NCBI RefSeq assembly: GCF_031845375.1
Contig: NZ_JAVREK010000003.1
Location: 62,001-126,000, forward strand
Direction: 5' to 3'
Origin: Streptomonospora wellingtoniae
GTDB lineage: Bacteria > Actinomycetota > Actinomycetes > Streptosporangiales > Streptosporangiaceae
DNA: 64,000 nucleotides
Shown here: positions 33,532-42,419 of the stretch, piece by piece
How positions within the stretch are numbered: position 1 is the stretch's first letter
How the letters are laid out: the number at the start of each line of letters is the position of its first letter
The notes under the pieces: model-generated
The model's database searches: none
Told to the model about the DNA's origin: nothing
What the model saw: the letters and a program-made list of their open reading frames with translations, nothing else
Program-made: the position numbers and the translations under genes

Positions 33532-35661
33532 TCAGGCGGCGCGGCGGGTGGACCGCACCAGGCCGCTCAGCGCGTCGGCGCCCAACTCCTCCAGGCGCAC
33601 CGACTCTCCGCCCATCTCGGCGGCCAGCCGCTCGGCCAGGCCCAGGCGCACCGGCCCCGACTCGCAGTCGACGACGATGCCGTGCACTCCTCGGGCGCCG
33701 ATCCGCGCGCCGGCGCGCAACGCCTCGTCGAGACCGCCGCGGGTGGCGCGCCCGTCGGTCACCACCACGAGCAGCGCCCGGCGGCCGGCGTCGCGCAGCC
33801 GCTCCACGCGCAGCACCTCGGCCGAGCGCGCCAGCCCCGCCGCGAGGGGAGTGCGGCCACCGGTGCGCAGCTCGCCCAGCCTGCGCGCACCCGCCTCCAC
33901 GGACGAGGTCGGCGGCAGCTCCACCTGGGCGCCGGTGCCGCGGAAGGTGACCAGGCCGACCTTGTCGCGGCGCTGGTAGGCGTCCAGCAGCAGGCTCAGC
34001 ACGGCGCCCTTGACGGCGCGCATCCGCTGCCGGGCGGCCATGGAACCGCTGGCGTCCACGCAGAACAGCACGAGATTGCCTTCGCGGCCTTCGCGCACGG
34101 TCTCGCGCAGGTCGCCGGGGCGCACGACCAGGCCCGGGCCGGTGCGGCCGCGGGCGCGCTGGTAAGGAGCCGCCGCGCGCAGGGTCGCGGTCAGGTGCAG
34201 GCCGCGCACCCCCGAGCGGGGCACGCGCGCCCCCGACGTGCGGCCGAAGGGCGTCTCGGCCCGGGAGCGGCGGCCGGGCGCGCCCTCGCCGACGCCGTCG
34301 AGGCTGAACAGGCGCGGCCGGTAGGTCTCGCCGGCCTCCGCCTGCGGTCCCCGGCCCGGGTCCTGCGGACGAGGCGGGGACTGCTCGTCGCCGGGGTCGT
34401 CTTCGGCGCCGCCGGAGCCCGCCGGCCGGGGGGCGGAGGGGGAGGGCCCGGCTTCGCCGCCGGGCGCCTCGCCGGAGTCGGGGCCGGAGTCCTGCCGGCC
34501 CGGGGCCTCGTCCTCGCCCGACGGTTCGGAGGAATCCTCCGCCGATGAATCGGAGTCCGGGGCCCGTGCCTCGGTGCCACCGCCTCCGCCGCCCGTCGCG
34601 TCGGAGGGGCCGCCGGACTCACCCGGGTCTTTTGGGTCCGCATCACCCGCCTGGTCCAGCGCCTCCTGCAGCCGGTCCTCGTCCAAGTCGGGGGCGTCGA
34701 AGGGGTCGCGCCTGCGCCGGTGCGGCAGCGCCAGGCGGGCGGCGTCGCGCACGTCCTCGGGGGTCACCTCGTTGTGGTCGCGCCAGGCGGCCAGCGCCAT
34801 GGCGGCACGCGCGGTGACGATGTCGGCGCGCAGGCCGTCGACGTCGAAGGCCGCGCAGACCGCCGTCACCTGCCGCAGCGCGGCGTCGGTGAGCACGACT
34901 CCCGGCAGCCGCTTGCGGGCGGCCAGGATACGGCCCGCGAGCTCGGCCTCGTCCCGGGCATAGCCTGCGGCGAAGCCCTCGGGGTCGGCCTCGAACGCGA
35001 GCCTGCGGCGTACCACGTCCGCGCGCAGCTGCGGGTCGCGGGTGGCGGCGACCTCCACGGTCAGGCCGAAGCGGTCGAGCAGCTGCGGCCGCAGTTCCCC
35101 TTCTTCGGGGTTCATCGTGCCCACGAGGAGGAAGTGCGCGGCGTGGCGCACCGAGACGCCTTCGCGCTCGACGTGTGAGGTGCCCATGGCTGCGGCGTCC
35201 AGCAGCAGGTCGACGAGGTGGTCGTGCAGCAGGTTGACCTCGTCCACGTAGAGGACGCCGCGGTGCGCCTCGGCGAGCAGGCCGGGCTCGAAGGCTTTGA
35301 CGCCTTCGGTCAGCGCCCGCTCGATGTCCAGCGAGCCCACCAGCCGGTCCTCGCTGGCGCCCACCGGAAGTTCGACGAGGCGGGCGGGACGCTCACCGGG
35401 CACCTCGGAGTCGGCGTGCGGGCCGTCGGGGCACTGGGGGTCGGGGGCGGCGGGGTCGCAGCCGAAGCGGCAGCCCTGCACGACGTCGAGGTCGGGCAGC
35501 AGCGCCGCGAGGGCGCGCACCACGGTCGACTTGGCGGTGCCTTTCTCACCGCGGACCAAGACGCCGCCCACGTCCGGGGACACGGCGTTGATCAGCAGCG
35601 CGAGCTTCAGGTCGTCCATGCCGACGACCGCGCTGAAGGGGTAGCGAGCAGGAGCGCTCAC
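33532..35661 (-). CDS. Mg-chelatase-like ChlI/ChlD fusion, probable cobaltochelatase ATPase
   Basis: A 709-residue fusion of an AAA+ ATPase (about 1-330; YPFSAVVGMDDLKLALL, P-loop VRGEKGTAKSTVVRAL, Walker B VLYVDEVNLL), a Glu/Asp/Ser/Pro-rich linker (about 340-470) and a von Willebrand A domain (about 510-709) with the MIDAS motif VDASGSM. In actinomycetes this type accompanies CobN and is thought to be its ATPase partner for cobalt insertion. A cobalamin riboswitch precedes it, supporting a B12 role. The GTG start lies 54 nt past the B12 box. Chlorophyll-type Mg insertion is unlikely in this organism. Confidence 0.88.
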   Translation of the reverse strand: MSAPARYPFSAVVGMDDLKLALLINAVSPDVGGVLVRGEKGTAKSTVVRALAALLPDLDVVQGCRFGCDPAAPDPQCPDGPHADSEVPGERPARLVELPVGASEDRLVGSLDIERALTEGVKAFEPGLLAEAHRGVLYVDEVNLLHDHLVDLLLDAAAMGTSHVEREGVSVRHAAHFLLVGTMNPEEGELRPQLLDRFGLTVEVAATRDPQLRADVVRRRLAFEADPEGFAAGYARDEAELAGRILAARKRLPGVVLTDAALRQVTAVCAAFDVDGLRADIVTARAAMALAAWRDHNEVTPEDVRDAARLALPHRRRRDPFDAPDLDEDRLQEALDQAGDADPKDPGESGGPSDATGGGGGGTEARAPDSDSSAEDSSEPSGEDEAPGRQDSGPDSGEAPGGEAGPSPSAPRPAGSGGAEDDPGDEQSPPRPQDPGRGPQAEAGETYRPRLFSLDGVGEGAPGRRSRAETPFGRTSGARVPRSGVRGLHLTATLRAAAPYQRARGRTGPGLVVRPGDLRETVREGREGNLVLFCVDASGSMAARQRMRAVKGAVLSLLLDAYQRRDKVGLVTFRGTGAQVELPPTSSVEAGARRLGELRTGGRTPLAAGLARSAEVLRVERLRDAGRRALLVVVTDGRATRGGLDEALRAGARIGARGVHGIVVDCESGPVRLGLAERLAAEMGGESVRLEELGADALSGLVRSTRRAA

Positions 35662-35707
35662 GCAGGCCAGTCCTTCCTCGGGAGTCCACGCCCATAGGGG
35701 TCTTGCC

Positions 35708-35870
35708 CGGTGCCGCGCAGTCTCCTGACTTCCAGATCACCGCTCGCCCGCCGCCTTCCCACCGGAGGGGGTTCCGGCAGTGGCGCTCGTTGCGGGGCCG
35801 CTCCCTGGTCACAGTGGCGGGACCGTCCCGGATTCACACCGGGTTCCTGCGCGCCGCGGCGCGGCCGGGA
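35708..35870 (-). promoter_or_regulatory. Cobalamin riboswitch of the chelatase gene
   Basis: On the minus strand the order is: GGAACCCGGTGTGAATCCGG core, GTCCCGCCACTGTGACC (35824-35808), a CCACTGCCGGAA block, GGGAAGGCGG and the B12 box AGTCAGGAGACTGCGC (35730-35715). The GCCGCG/CGCGGC ends can close P1. The distance to the GTG start suggests translational control. Boundaries are approximate. The rest of the 35871-36126 stretch shows no gene. Confidence 0.93.
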
Positions 35871-36126
35871 CGCTCCCGGCCGGGTACGCCCGGCGTCGGC
35901 ACCGCCAACAAGAGTCTCACACCGCCCCCGTCCGGCCTCCATCGCCTCCGCCGCCGCTCAGCGCAGCGGGTCTCGGCGAGATCCGCCCGCCCGAGGGGCG
36001 GCGCTCCGGCGACGATCACCCTTGCGGCGGCGCCCCGATCGGGATGGGATGGTCGCACCCGGACACCAGCGCCCGCCCGGCCCGGCCTGCGGGGCGGCAC
36101 CAGACCACCCGGAGGGCCCCACCGCG

Positions 36127-37551
36127 ATGCGCGACGACGAGACCGCCGACATCACCAGCCGACCGGCCCGCGAGCTCGCGCGGATGCTGCGCGCACGCGA
36201 GGTCTCCGCCCGGGAGGTGGTGGCCGCGCACCTGGAACGCGTCGAGGCGCTGAATCCGGCCGTCAACGCCGTGGTGACCCTGTGCGGCGAGCGCGCCATG
36301 GACGAGGCGCGCGCCGCCGACGAACTGCTGGCCGCGGGCGGCGAACCCCCGCCGCTGCACGGCCTGCCGGTGGCGCACAAGGACACCCACGAGGCCGCGG
36401 GCGTTCGCACCACCTTCGGCTCGCCGGTTTTCGCCGATCACGTGCCCGACCGCGACGAGCTGGTGGTGGCGCGCATGCGCGCGGCCGGGGCGATCACCAT
36501 CGGCAAGACCAACGCCCCCGAGTTCGCCGCCGGGTCGCACACCTTCAACCCCGTGTTCGGGCTGACCCGCAACCCCTACGACACCGCGCGTTCGGCGGGC
36601 GGCAGCAGCGGCGGCGCGGCCGCGGCGCTCGCGGCGGGCATGCACGTGCTGGCCGACGGCTCGGACATGGGCGGGTCGCTGCGCAACCCCGCCTCGTTCA
36701 ACAACGTGGTGGGGCTGCGGCCGTCGCCGGGTCGGGTGCCGCAGCACCCCGCACCGCTGGGCTGGTCGCAGTTGTCGGTGCAGGGCCCCATGGCCCGGGA
36801 GGTCGACGACGCCGCGCTGCTGCTGTCGGTGATCGCCGGCCCCGACCCGCGCAGTCCCGTCGCCCTCGACGAACCGGGATCGGCGCTGGCACCGCCGCTG
36901 GAGGCCGGCTTGCGCGGGCTGCGCCTGGCGTGGTCGCCGGACCTCGGCGGATCGGCGCCCTGCGAGCGGGCGGTGGCACAGGCGCTGGCGCCCGCGCTGG
37001 AGGCCTTCTCCGGCTTGGGCTGCGAGATCGCCGAGGACGCCCCCGACCTCTCCGGCGCCGACGACGTCTTCCGCACGCTGCGGGCCTGGCAGTTCGAGGC
37101 GACGCTGGGGCCGCTGCTGGACCGCGAGCGCTCGCGGATCAAGCCCAGCCTGGCCTGGAACATCGACGAGGGCCGCAAGCTCTCGGGCGCCGACGTGGCG
37201 CGCGCCGAGCTGGAGCGCACCCGCATCTACCACCGGGTGCGCGGGTTCTTCGAGCGCTACGACGCACTGCTACTGCCGGTGAGCCAGGTGACGCCCTTCG
37301 ACGCGGACCTGGAGTACCCGACCGACATCGACGGCGCCGAGCAGCGGACCTACCTCGACTGGATGCGCTCCTGCTACCACATCACCGTCACCGGATGCCC
37401 GGCACTGGCCGTGCCCGGCGGGTTCACGCCGGGCGGGCTGCCGGTGGGCCTGCAGATCGTCGGGCCTCACCGGGCCGACCGGCGCGTGCTGGAGATCGGC
37501 CGCGCCTTCGAGCGCGCCACCGGCCACGGCCGACGCCGACCGCACCTGTAG
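36127..37551 (+). CDS. Amidase signature family hydrolase
   Basis: A 474-residue amidase-signature enzyme hydrolysing an unidentified amide. The Ser-Ser-Lys triad region is visible: catalytic Lys in LPVAHKDTHEA, the AGGSSGGAAAALAAG glycine/serine loop and the nucleophile Ser in GSDMGGSLRNPASF. The start ATG at 36127 has CGGAGGG about ten bases upstream; longer in-frame readings run back into the riboswitch. It resembles general amidases rather than GatA, since no gatB or gatC lies nearby. Converges on the DUF6504 gene. Confidence 0.9.
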   Translation: MRDDETADITSRPARELARMLRAREVSAREVVAAHLERVEALNPAVNAVVTLCGERAMDEARAADELLAAGGEPPPLHGLPVAHKDTHEAAGVRTTFGSPVFADHVPDRDELVVARMRAAGAITIGKTNAPEFAAGSHTFNPVFGLTRNPYDTARSAGGSSGGAAAALAAGMHVLADGSDMGGSLRNPASFNNVVGLRPSPGRVPQHPAPLGWSQLSVQGPMAREVDDAALLLSVIAGPDPRSPVALDEPGSALAPPLEAGLRGLRLAWSPDLGGSAPCERAVAQALAPALEAFSGLGCEIAEDAPDLSGADDVFRTLRAWQFEATLGPLLDRERSRIKPSLAWNIDEGRKLSGADVARAELERTRIYHRVRGFFERYDALLLPVSQVTPFDADLEYPTDIDGAEQRTYLDWMRSCYHITVTGCPALAVPGGFTPGGLPVGLQIVGPHRADRRVLEIGRAFERATGHGRRRPHL

Positions 37552-37597
37552 GCCGGGAGGCCGCGTCAACCGCCGCCGGATGCGGCCAGGCGCGGGC

Positions 37598-37876
37598 TCA
37601 GTCCCAGACGCGCGCCAGCAGCCACCGGTCCGTGGCGGAGTCGTGCCGCAGCTCGTAGACGCCCAGGGCGCCGGAGGAGCCGGCTTCGACCCGCCAGTGG
37701 ACGCGCTGGGGCAGATGCTCCTGCACCTCGGGCGACCAGTCGGCGCGCAGGGTGACCCAGTGGTCGACGATGTGGCGGACGTTGTAGACCCGGTGCTCCC
37801 ATACGAAGCGCACCGGCCGCCCCTCGTGCTCGGTGACCGCGACCGGCACACCGTAGACGTGACCCACTGGCGACAC
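37598..37876 (-). CDS. DUF6504-like small protein, possible SOS gene
   Basis: A 92-residue protein resembling the actinobacterial DUF6504 group: PVAVTEHEGRPVRFVWEHRVYNVRHIVDHWV, then WRVEAGSSGALGVYELRHDSATDRWLLARVWD. It is a compact beta-rich domain without membrane parts. The GTG start follows AGAGGGGA. A LexA-like box 63 nt upstream suggests damage induction. Family members have no proven function; a link to translesion synthesis proteins is my recollection of neighbourhood, not visible here. Confidence 0.75.
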   Translation of the reverse strand: MSPVGHVYGVPVAVTEHEGRPVRFVWEHRVYNVRHIVDHWVTLRADWSPEVQEHLPQRVHWRVEAGSSGALGVYELRHDSATDRWLLARVWD

Positions 37877-37938
37877 TCCCCTCTAACGGCGGCGCCCTCG
37901 ATCGGGCGGCCTCGGCCTGCGGGGAAGGACAGGCGAAT

Positions 37939-37954
37939 TCGAACGTATGTACTA
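37939..37954 (-). promoter_or_regulatory. LexA-like SOS box
   Basis: TCGAAC-GTAT-GTACTA on plus matches the actinobacterial SOS consensus TCGAAC-N4-GTTCGA perfectly in the first half and at four of six positions in the second. It lies 63 nt upstream of the DUF6504 start and about 170 nt from the divergent kinase start. Confidence 0.45.
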
Positions 37955-38128
37955 AGACTAGCCGATCCTGCACGCCCTCGGAACCACGACGCGCCGCGCC
38001 CTGTCTAAGATCAGGAACACTTGCCCCAACTCGGCGAAGTCGCGCGATCTCCGCCCCGACACGCCCTGTCCGGGGCATCTGTACGCTGAGACCCCCGAAT
38101 CGCCTGCCGGCCTAAGGAATGCAGCACT

Positions 38129-40150
38129 GTGACGGACAACGGGCACGAGCGCGCCAAACCCCTCCGCACCGGCGACCCCCACCAGCTCGGCGACTACCGG
38201 ATCGAGGGCAGGCTGGGGCGCGGCGGCATGGGCACCGTCTACCTCGCCCGCGACACCGCCGAACGGCTGGTGGCCGTCAAACTGATCCACCCCGACCTCA
38301 CCGACGCCCCGGACTTCCGCCGCCGCTTCGCGCGCGAGGTCGAGTCCGCCCGCAAGGTTGCGCGGTTCTCCACCGCCGGTGTGCTCGACGCCCGCCTGGA
38401 CGGCGACCCCCTGTTCATCGTCTCCGAGTACGTGCCCGGCCCCAACCTCGCCCAGGCCGTCAGCGCCGACGGCCCCATGAACGGCGGCACGCTGGAGAGC
38501 CTGGCCCTGGGCGTCGCGGCGGCGCTGACCGCCATCCACCGCGCCGGCGTCATCCACCGCGACCTCAAGCCGGGCAACGTACTGCTGTCGGCAGTGGGGC
38601 CCAAGGTCATCGACTTCGGCATCGCCCGCGCGATGGACGACGAGAGCGCGGTCACCCGTTCCAGCCAGCTGATGGGCACGCCGTCCTACCTGGCTCCCGA
38701 GCTGATCGCCGGCGGCCGGATCACGCCCGCATCCGACATCTTCTCGTGGGGCTGCCTGGTGGCCTACGCCGGTATCGGCAAGGCCCCCTTCGACGCCCAG
38801 ACGGTGCCGGCCGTGCTGCACCTGATCAGCTCCGGCGAGGCCGACCTGGAGGGGCTCGACCCGCGCCTGTGCGACCTGGTCCGCAGCGCGTTGGACAAGG
38901 ACCCCGGCAACCGCCCCACCGCCCAGCATCTGCTGAGCATGCTCGTGGGCCAGGACGACCCGGCCGAGGCCATCGTCGACAGCACCGTCGTCGAGTGCTG
39001 GACCCCGCCCTCCGTCGTGGGGGCCGCCGGAACGGCGGGCGCCGGGGCCGCGGCCGGATCCGCCGAGGCCCCGACCGAGCCGTCGACGCGGGCATTCGCG
39101 CCAGAGTCCCCCGCCCGACCGCCGAGCACTCAGCCCTATACCGGAACCGCGCCGCCGCCACCGGGGCGGCCCGCGTCGGGCCCCCAAACCTCCTACGGCC
39201 AGGGCGCCCCGGGACACGCGCCTCCGGGCGGCCATCCCCCGCCCGGCCCGCCGGAGCAGCCCTACGGCCACCCCTCCGGCCCGCAGCCGCCGTACGGACC
39301 GGGATCGGGCCCGCAGCAGCCCGACGCTCCCACGCGCGGCAAGGGCCGCACCGGACTGCTCATCGGCGCCATCGCGGGCGTGCTGCTGCTGGTCGCCGGC
39401 GGCGCGGTCGGCTCTGTGCTCCTGCTGGGCGGCGGACCTCCCGAGGGCACCCTGATATACCAGGACGACTTCGCGAGCAGCGCCTGGGAGTCCGACGACT
39501 ACGACCCCGAGGACGAGTTCCTCGAGTACGCCTACCACGCCGAACACGGCCTGATCCTGCGCGTATCGGAGTACAACGACGACAACGGCAGTGTCGGCTC
39601 CTTCGCTCCCTACACCGGCACCTACCCCGAGGCCGTCCTGGTCGAGGCCGAGGCCGAGGCGCTGGCCGGCCCCGCCTACAGCGAGCACGGCGTCCGGTGC
39701 TTCCACCGCAGCACCGAGGACGACGAGGTGGTGACCCACTATGAGGGCCTGGTGCGGTTCGACGGCGGCAGCGCGCAGATCCGACGCGTCGGCGGCGACT
39801 CCGGAGAGGCGGCGATGGCCACCACGGACGACGTCGACGGCTTCGCCCAGCCCCCGAACAAGCTGCCCATGCGCAACGGCACCGACGGCGGCGGCGGCGA
39901 GACCGTGACCAACACGCTGGCCATGGCGTGCGAGTACGACGCGGACGCGGGAACTCTGGCGGTCGACCTGTGGGTCAACGGCGCGCACGTCCTGGAGGCG
40001 ACCGACGACCAGCCGCTCGCGGGCGGAAAGCCGGGCGGAACGGGAGTCACCGTCAAGCGGCGCGGCAGCGAGACCGACACGCCGATGGCCGGGTTCCACC
40101 GCTTCGAGGTGGAGCGGCTGAATTCGGCCGGCTCCGGCGGCGACGCCTAG
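38129..40150 (+). CDS. Receptor-type serine/threonine protein kinase
   Basis: A 673-residue PknB-type kinase. The catalytic domain (about 20-270) has glycine loop LGRGGMGTVYLA, Lys in VAVKLIHP, HRDLKPGN, DFGIA and an MGTPSYLAPE activation segment. A Pro/Gly/Gln-rich juxtamembrane linker follows, then one membrane helix near 409-432 and an outside domain of about 235 residues with alternating acidic beta-strand pattern (LIYQDDFASSAWESDD start, FHRFEVERL end) like LamG/DUF1080-type sensors. GTG start with AAGGA ten bases before. An IS element sits exactly on its stop codon without altering the protein. Confidence 0.9.
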   Translation: MTDNGHERAKPLRTGDPHQLGDYRIEGRLGRGGMGTVYLARDTAERLVAVKLIHPDLTDAPDFRRRFAREVESARKVARFSTAGVLDARLDGDPLFIVSEYVPGPNLAQAVSADGPMNGGTLESLALGVAAALTAIHRAGVIHRDLKPGNVLLSAVGPKVIDFGIARAMDDESAVTRSSQLMGTPSYLAPELIAGGRITPASDIFSWGCLVAYAGIGKAPFDAQTVPAVLHLISSGEADLEGLDPRLCDLVRSALDKDPGNRPTAQHLLSMLVGQDDPAEAIVDSTVVECWTPPSVVGAAGTAGAGAAAGSAEAPTEPSTRAFAPESPARPPSTQPYTGTAPPPPGRPASGPQTSYGQGAPGHAPPGGHPPPGPPEQPYGHPSGPQPPYGPGSGPQQPDAPTRGKGRTGLLIGAIAGVLLLVAGGAVGSVLLLGGGPPEGTLIYQDDFASSAWESDDYDPEDEFLEYAYHAEHGLILRVSEYNDDNGSVGSFAPYTGTYPEAVLVEAEAEALAGPAYSEHGVRCFHRSTEDDEVVTHYEGLVRFDGGSAQIRRVGGDSGEAAMATTDDVDGFAQPPNKLPMRNGTDGGGGETVTNTLAMACEYDADAGTLAVDLWVNGAHVLEATDDQPLAGGKPGGTGVTVKRRGSETDTPMAGFHRFEVERLNSAGSGGDA

Positions 40151-41183
40151 GTCCTGTTCAAAAAGCCCGGGTTGATCGGGGCTGCCCGGCATGTCGGGAC
40201 TGCGCACAAGCGAGGTCTCCGGTAAATGGGACAACGACCAAGCAGCCCACATACACGGAGACCTCGGTGGCCAGGGTACCGATCGGAGGACGCAAAGACC
40301 TCACCGACAAGCAGTGGCGGGTCCTGCAACCGCTGCTGCCCCCGCGTCCCGGAGGCGGGAGGCCGCCGACATGGACACGGCGCCAACTGCTGGACGGCAT
40401 CCGCTGGCGCACCCGCGCCGGTGTGCCCTGGCGCGACGTTCCCGAACGCTACGGCCACTGGCAGTCGGTCTACCACCTGCTGCGGAGCTGGCAGCGCGCC
40501 GGGATCTGGGCGCTGATCGCGGCCAAGCTGCGGGGCTGGTCCGATGCCGCCGGGCTCATCGGCTGGACGGTGGCAGTCGACTCCACGACCTGTCGTGCCC
40601 ACCCGCACGCCGCCGGGGCGCGCCGCAGTCCCGGCCGCCAGGCCGAGCCGCCCGGCGACGAACCCGGCGACCACGCTCTGGGGCGTTCGCGCGGTGGGTT
40701 CTCCACCAAGCTCCACCTGGCCGGCGAGCAGCACCGCAAACCGCTGTCGGTGGTCCTGACAGCCGGCCAGCGCGGCGACAGCCCGCAGTTCGCGCGGGTT
40801 CTGGAGCGCATCCGTGTGGCCCGCACCGGGCCGGGGCGCCCGCGTATCCGGCCTGAGCGGGTGTTGGCCGACAAGGCCTACTCCTCGCGGGCCAACCGGG
40901 CCTACCTGCGGCGGCGGAAGATCTCGGCGACCATCGCCGAGCCCCGCGATCAGGGGTGCCATCGCAAGGCGAAGGGGTCGGCGGGCGGCCGGCCGCCGAG
41001 GGTGGACCGGGAGGCCTATAAGCAGCGCCATGCCGTGGAGTGCGGGATCGGGCGGCTCAAGCAGTTCCGCGCGGCGGCCACCCGCTTCGACAAGCTTGCC
41101 CTGCGCTACGAGGCCACGATCCAGGTCGCAGTGATCGACATATGGTTGCGGGACCTCGCAGCGACACCTTCTTAAACAGGGCC
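40150..41183 (+). mobile_element. Complete IS5-type insertion sequence, 1034 bp
   Basis: Terminal inverted repeats GGTCCTGTTCAAAAAG (40150-40165) and the reverse of CTTCTTAAACAGGGCC (41168-41183) match at 13 of 16 positions. A TA target duplication (40148-40149 and 41184-41185) flanks the element, giving CCTA/TAGG joints. It carries one intact transposase gene. The first G of the element completes the kinase TAG stop, so the insertion is neutral to that gene. Confidence 0.88.
40267..41175 (+). CDS. IS5-family transposase, intact
   Basis: A 302-residue DDE transposase with the N-terminal LTDKQWRVLQPLLPP helix-turn-helix start typical of IS5 relatives. The catalytic triad is Asp105 (VAVDSTTCRAH), Asp202 (LADKAYSS) and Glu258 (HAVECGIGRLKQF). 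The frame is unbroken. The GTG start follows GGAGA; the TAA stop lies inside the right terminal repeat. With its ends intact the element could still move. Confidence 0.9.
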   Translation: MARVPIGGRKDLTDKQWRVLQPLLPPRPGGGRPPTWTRRQLLDGIRWRTRAGVPWRDVPERYGHWQSVYHLLRSWQRAGIWALIAAKLRGWSDAAGLIGWTVAVDSTTCRAHPHAAGARRSPGRQAEPPGDEPGDHALGRSRGGFSTKLHLAGEQHRKPLSVVLTAGQRGDSPQFARVLERIRVARTGPGRPRIRPERVLADKAYSSRANRAYLRRRKISATIAEPRDQGCHRKAKGSAGGRPPRVDREAYKQRHAVECGIGRLKQFRAAATRFDKLALRYEATIQVAVIDIWLRDLAATPS

Positions 41184-41241
41184 TAGGTCCGGCCGCCCGG
41201 CATCGGCGGCGGTACGACGCGGCTCGGCTCGGCTGCGGGGG

Positions 41242-42225
41242 TCAGCGCGTCGTGCCGGTGCGCAGGTGCGCGGACGGCGCCCGGTCGCGGCGGCGCGGCG
41301 CCGTCGCCCAGGAGGGGAGCCAGGCGCCGTCCGGGATCGGCGCCAGGCCTTCGAGGTGGTCGATGACCGCCCCAAGGCCCGGGTGCGGATCCGCTGCGGG
41401 CAGCATGAGGGAAAGCGGATAAGCGGGCACCGGGTCCACGAGCGGGATGCGGCGCAGGTCGTAGCTGGTCGGCCAGATGTACCGGTCGCGCGCGCCGACG
41501 AAGGTGGCCACGTCCGCGGAATCGGCGAGTGTATCGAGCAGCACCTCGTTGCCGAAGTTCGGGCCGGCCGCGTCGATGCGGAGACCGAATGCTGCGGCGA
41601 GCTGATCGTAGAACTCCGCCCATTCGCTGCGGGGCACGATGCCCGGCATCCAGACGCGGTGCCCGCGCAACCGGTGGGGGGTCAGTGTGCGTGCGGAGGC
41701 GAGCGGATGCCGCGGGCCGACGAGGAGCTGCAGCGGTGAGTCGAAGGCGTGGATCATCCGGACGCCGCGCGGCAGGGTGGCCGGGTCGGTGACGGTGCGG
41801 AACGCGGCGTCGACATCGCCCGCTTGGACGGCGGAGGCCGCGGTGTGGGGGTCGTCGACCCTGAGGGTCACCACGTCGAGGTCGGTCTCGGGATGCGAGC
41901 GCCAGTAGTCGTGCAGTACGACGGCCTGCGCGCTTCGCAGACCGAGGACGTCGATCCGAAGGGCCCGCGAGCCCGGCCCGACCGCGGTGACCGCGCGGTC
42001 GACGCCCGCGACGATGCTCCGCGCATGCGGGAGGAACGCCTGGCCGTCGAGCGTCGGTTCGACCCCGCGCGGAGTCCGGATGAACAGGCGGACGCCGAGC
42101 TCGCGCTCCACGGCGGCGATCCGCTTCGAGACCGCCTGCTGTGTCACGCCCTGCTCGTCGGCCGCGTGCTGCAGTTGTCCGAGCTCGGCCGCCCGGACGA
42201 AGGATCGCACGGCCTCGGTATCCAC
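41242..42225 (-). CDS. LysR-family transcriptional regulator
   Basis: A 327-residue LysR regulator. The winged helix-turn-helix (about 1-65; AAELGQLQHAADEQGVTQQA VSKRIAAVERELG) is followed by a substrate-binding-like effector domain (about 90-300). The GTG start is preceded by TAGGCT-GGACCG, a leaderless arrangement with no ribosome site. Divergently arranged from the MFS gene at 42420, which is the likely target; the effector is unknown. A Pro/Arg tail ends the protein. Confidence 0.9.
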   Translation of the reverse strand: MDTEAVRSFVRAAELGQLQHAADEQGVTQQAVSKRIAAVERELGVRLFIRTPRGVEPTLDGQAFLPHARSIVAGVDRAVTAVGPGSRALRIDVLGLRSAQAVVLHDYWRSHPETDLDVVTLRVDDPHTAASAVQAGDVDAAFRTVTDPATLPRGVRMIHAFDSPLQLLVGPRHPLASARTLTPHRLRGHRVWMPGIVPRSEWAEFYDQLAAAFGLRIDAAGPNFGNEVLLDTLADSADVATFVGARDRYIWPTSYDLRRIPLVDPVPAYPLSLMLPAADPHPGLGAVIDHLEGLAPIPDGAWLPSWATAPRRRDRAPSAHLRTGTTR

Positions 42226-42419
42226 CGGTCCAGCCTAAGTCGCCGACGGGGGCGCCCCGTCGTGCGGGCCCGGCGGTGCATCGGCCGGGTGAACCGCCAT
42301 CACGACGCTTGGGGCCACAACCGATCGTTGTGGACCACCGGAAGGAGGTTGTTTGATCCCGCTGCCGTGGATCCGATGTGATTCAGGGACTCGAACAGCG
42401 GTTGTGGCGAGGGAGTCGT

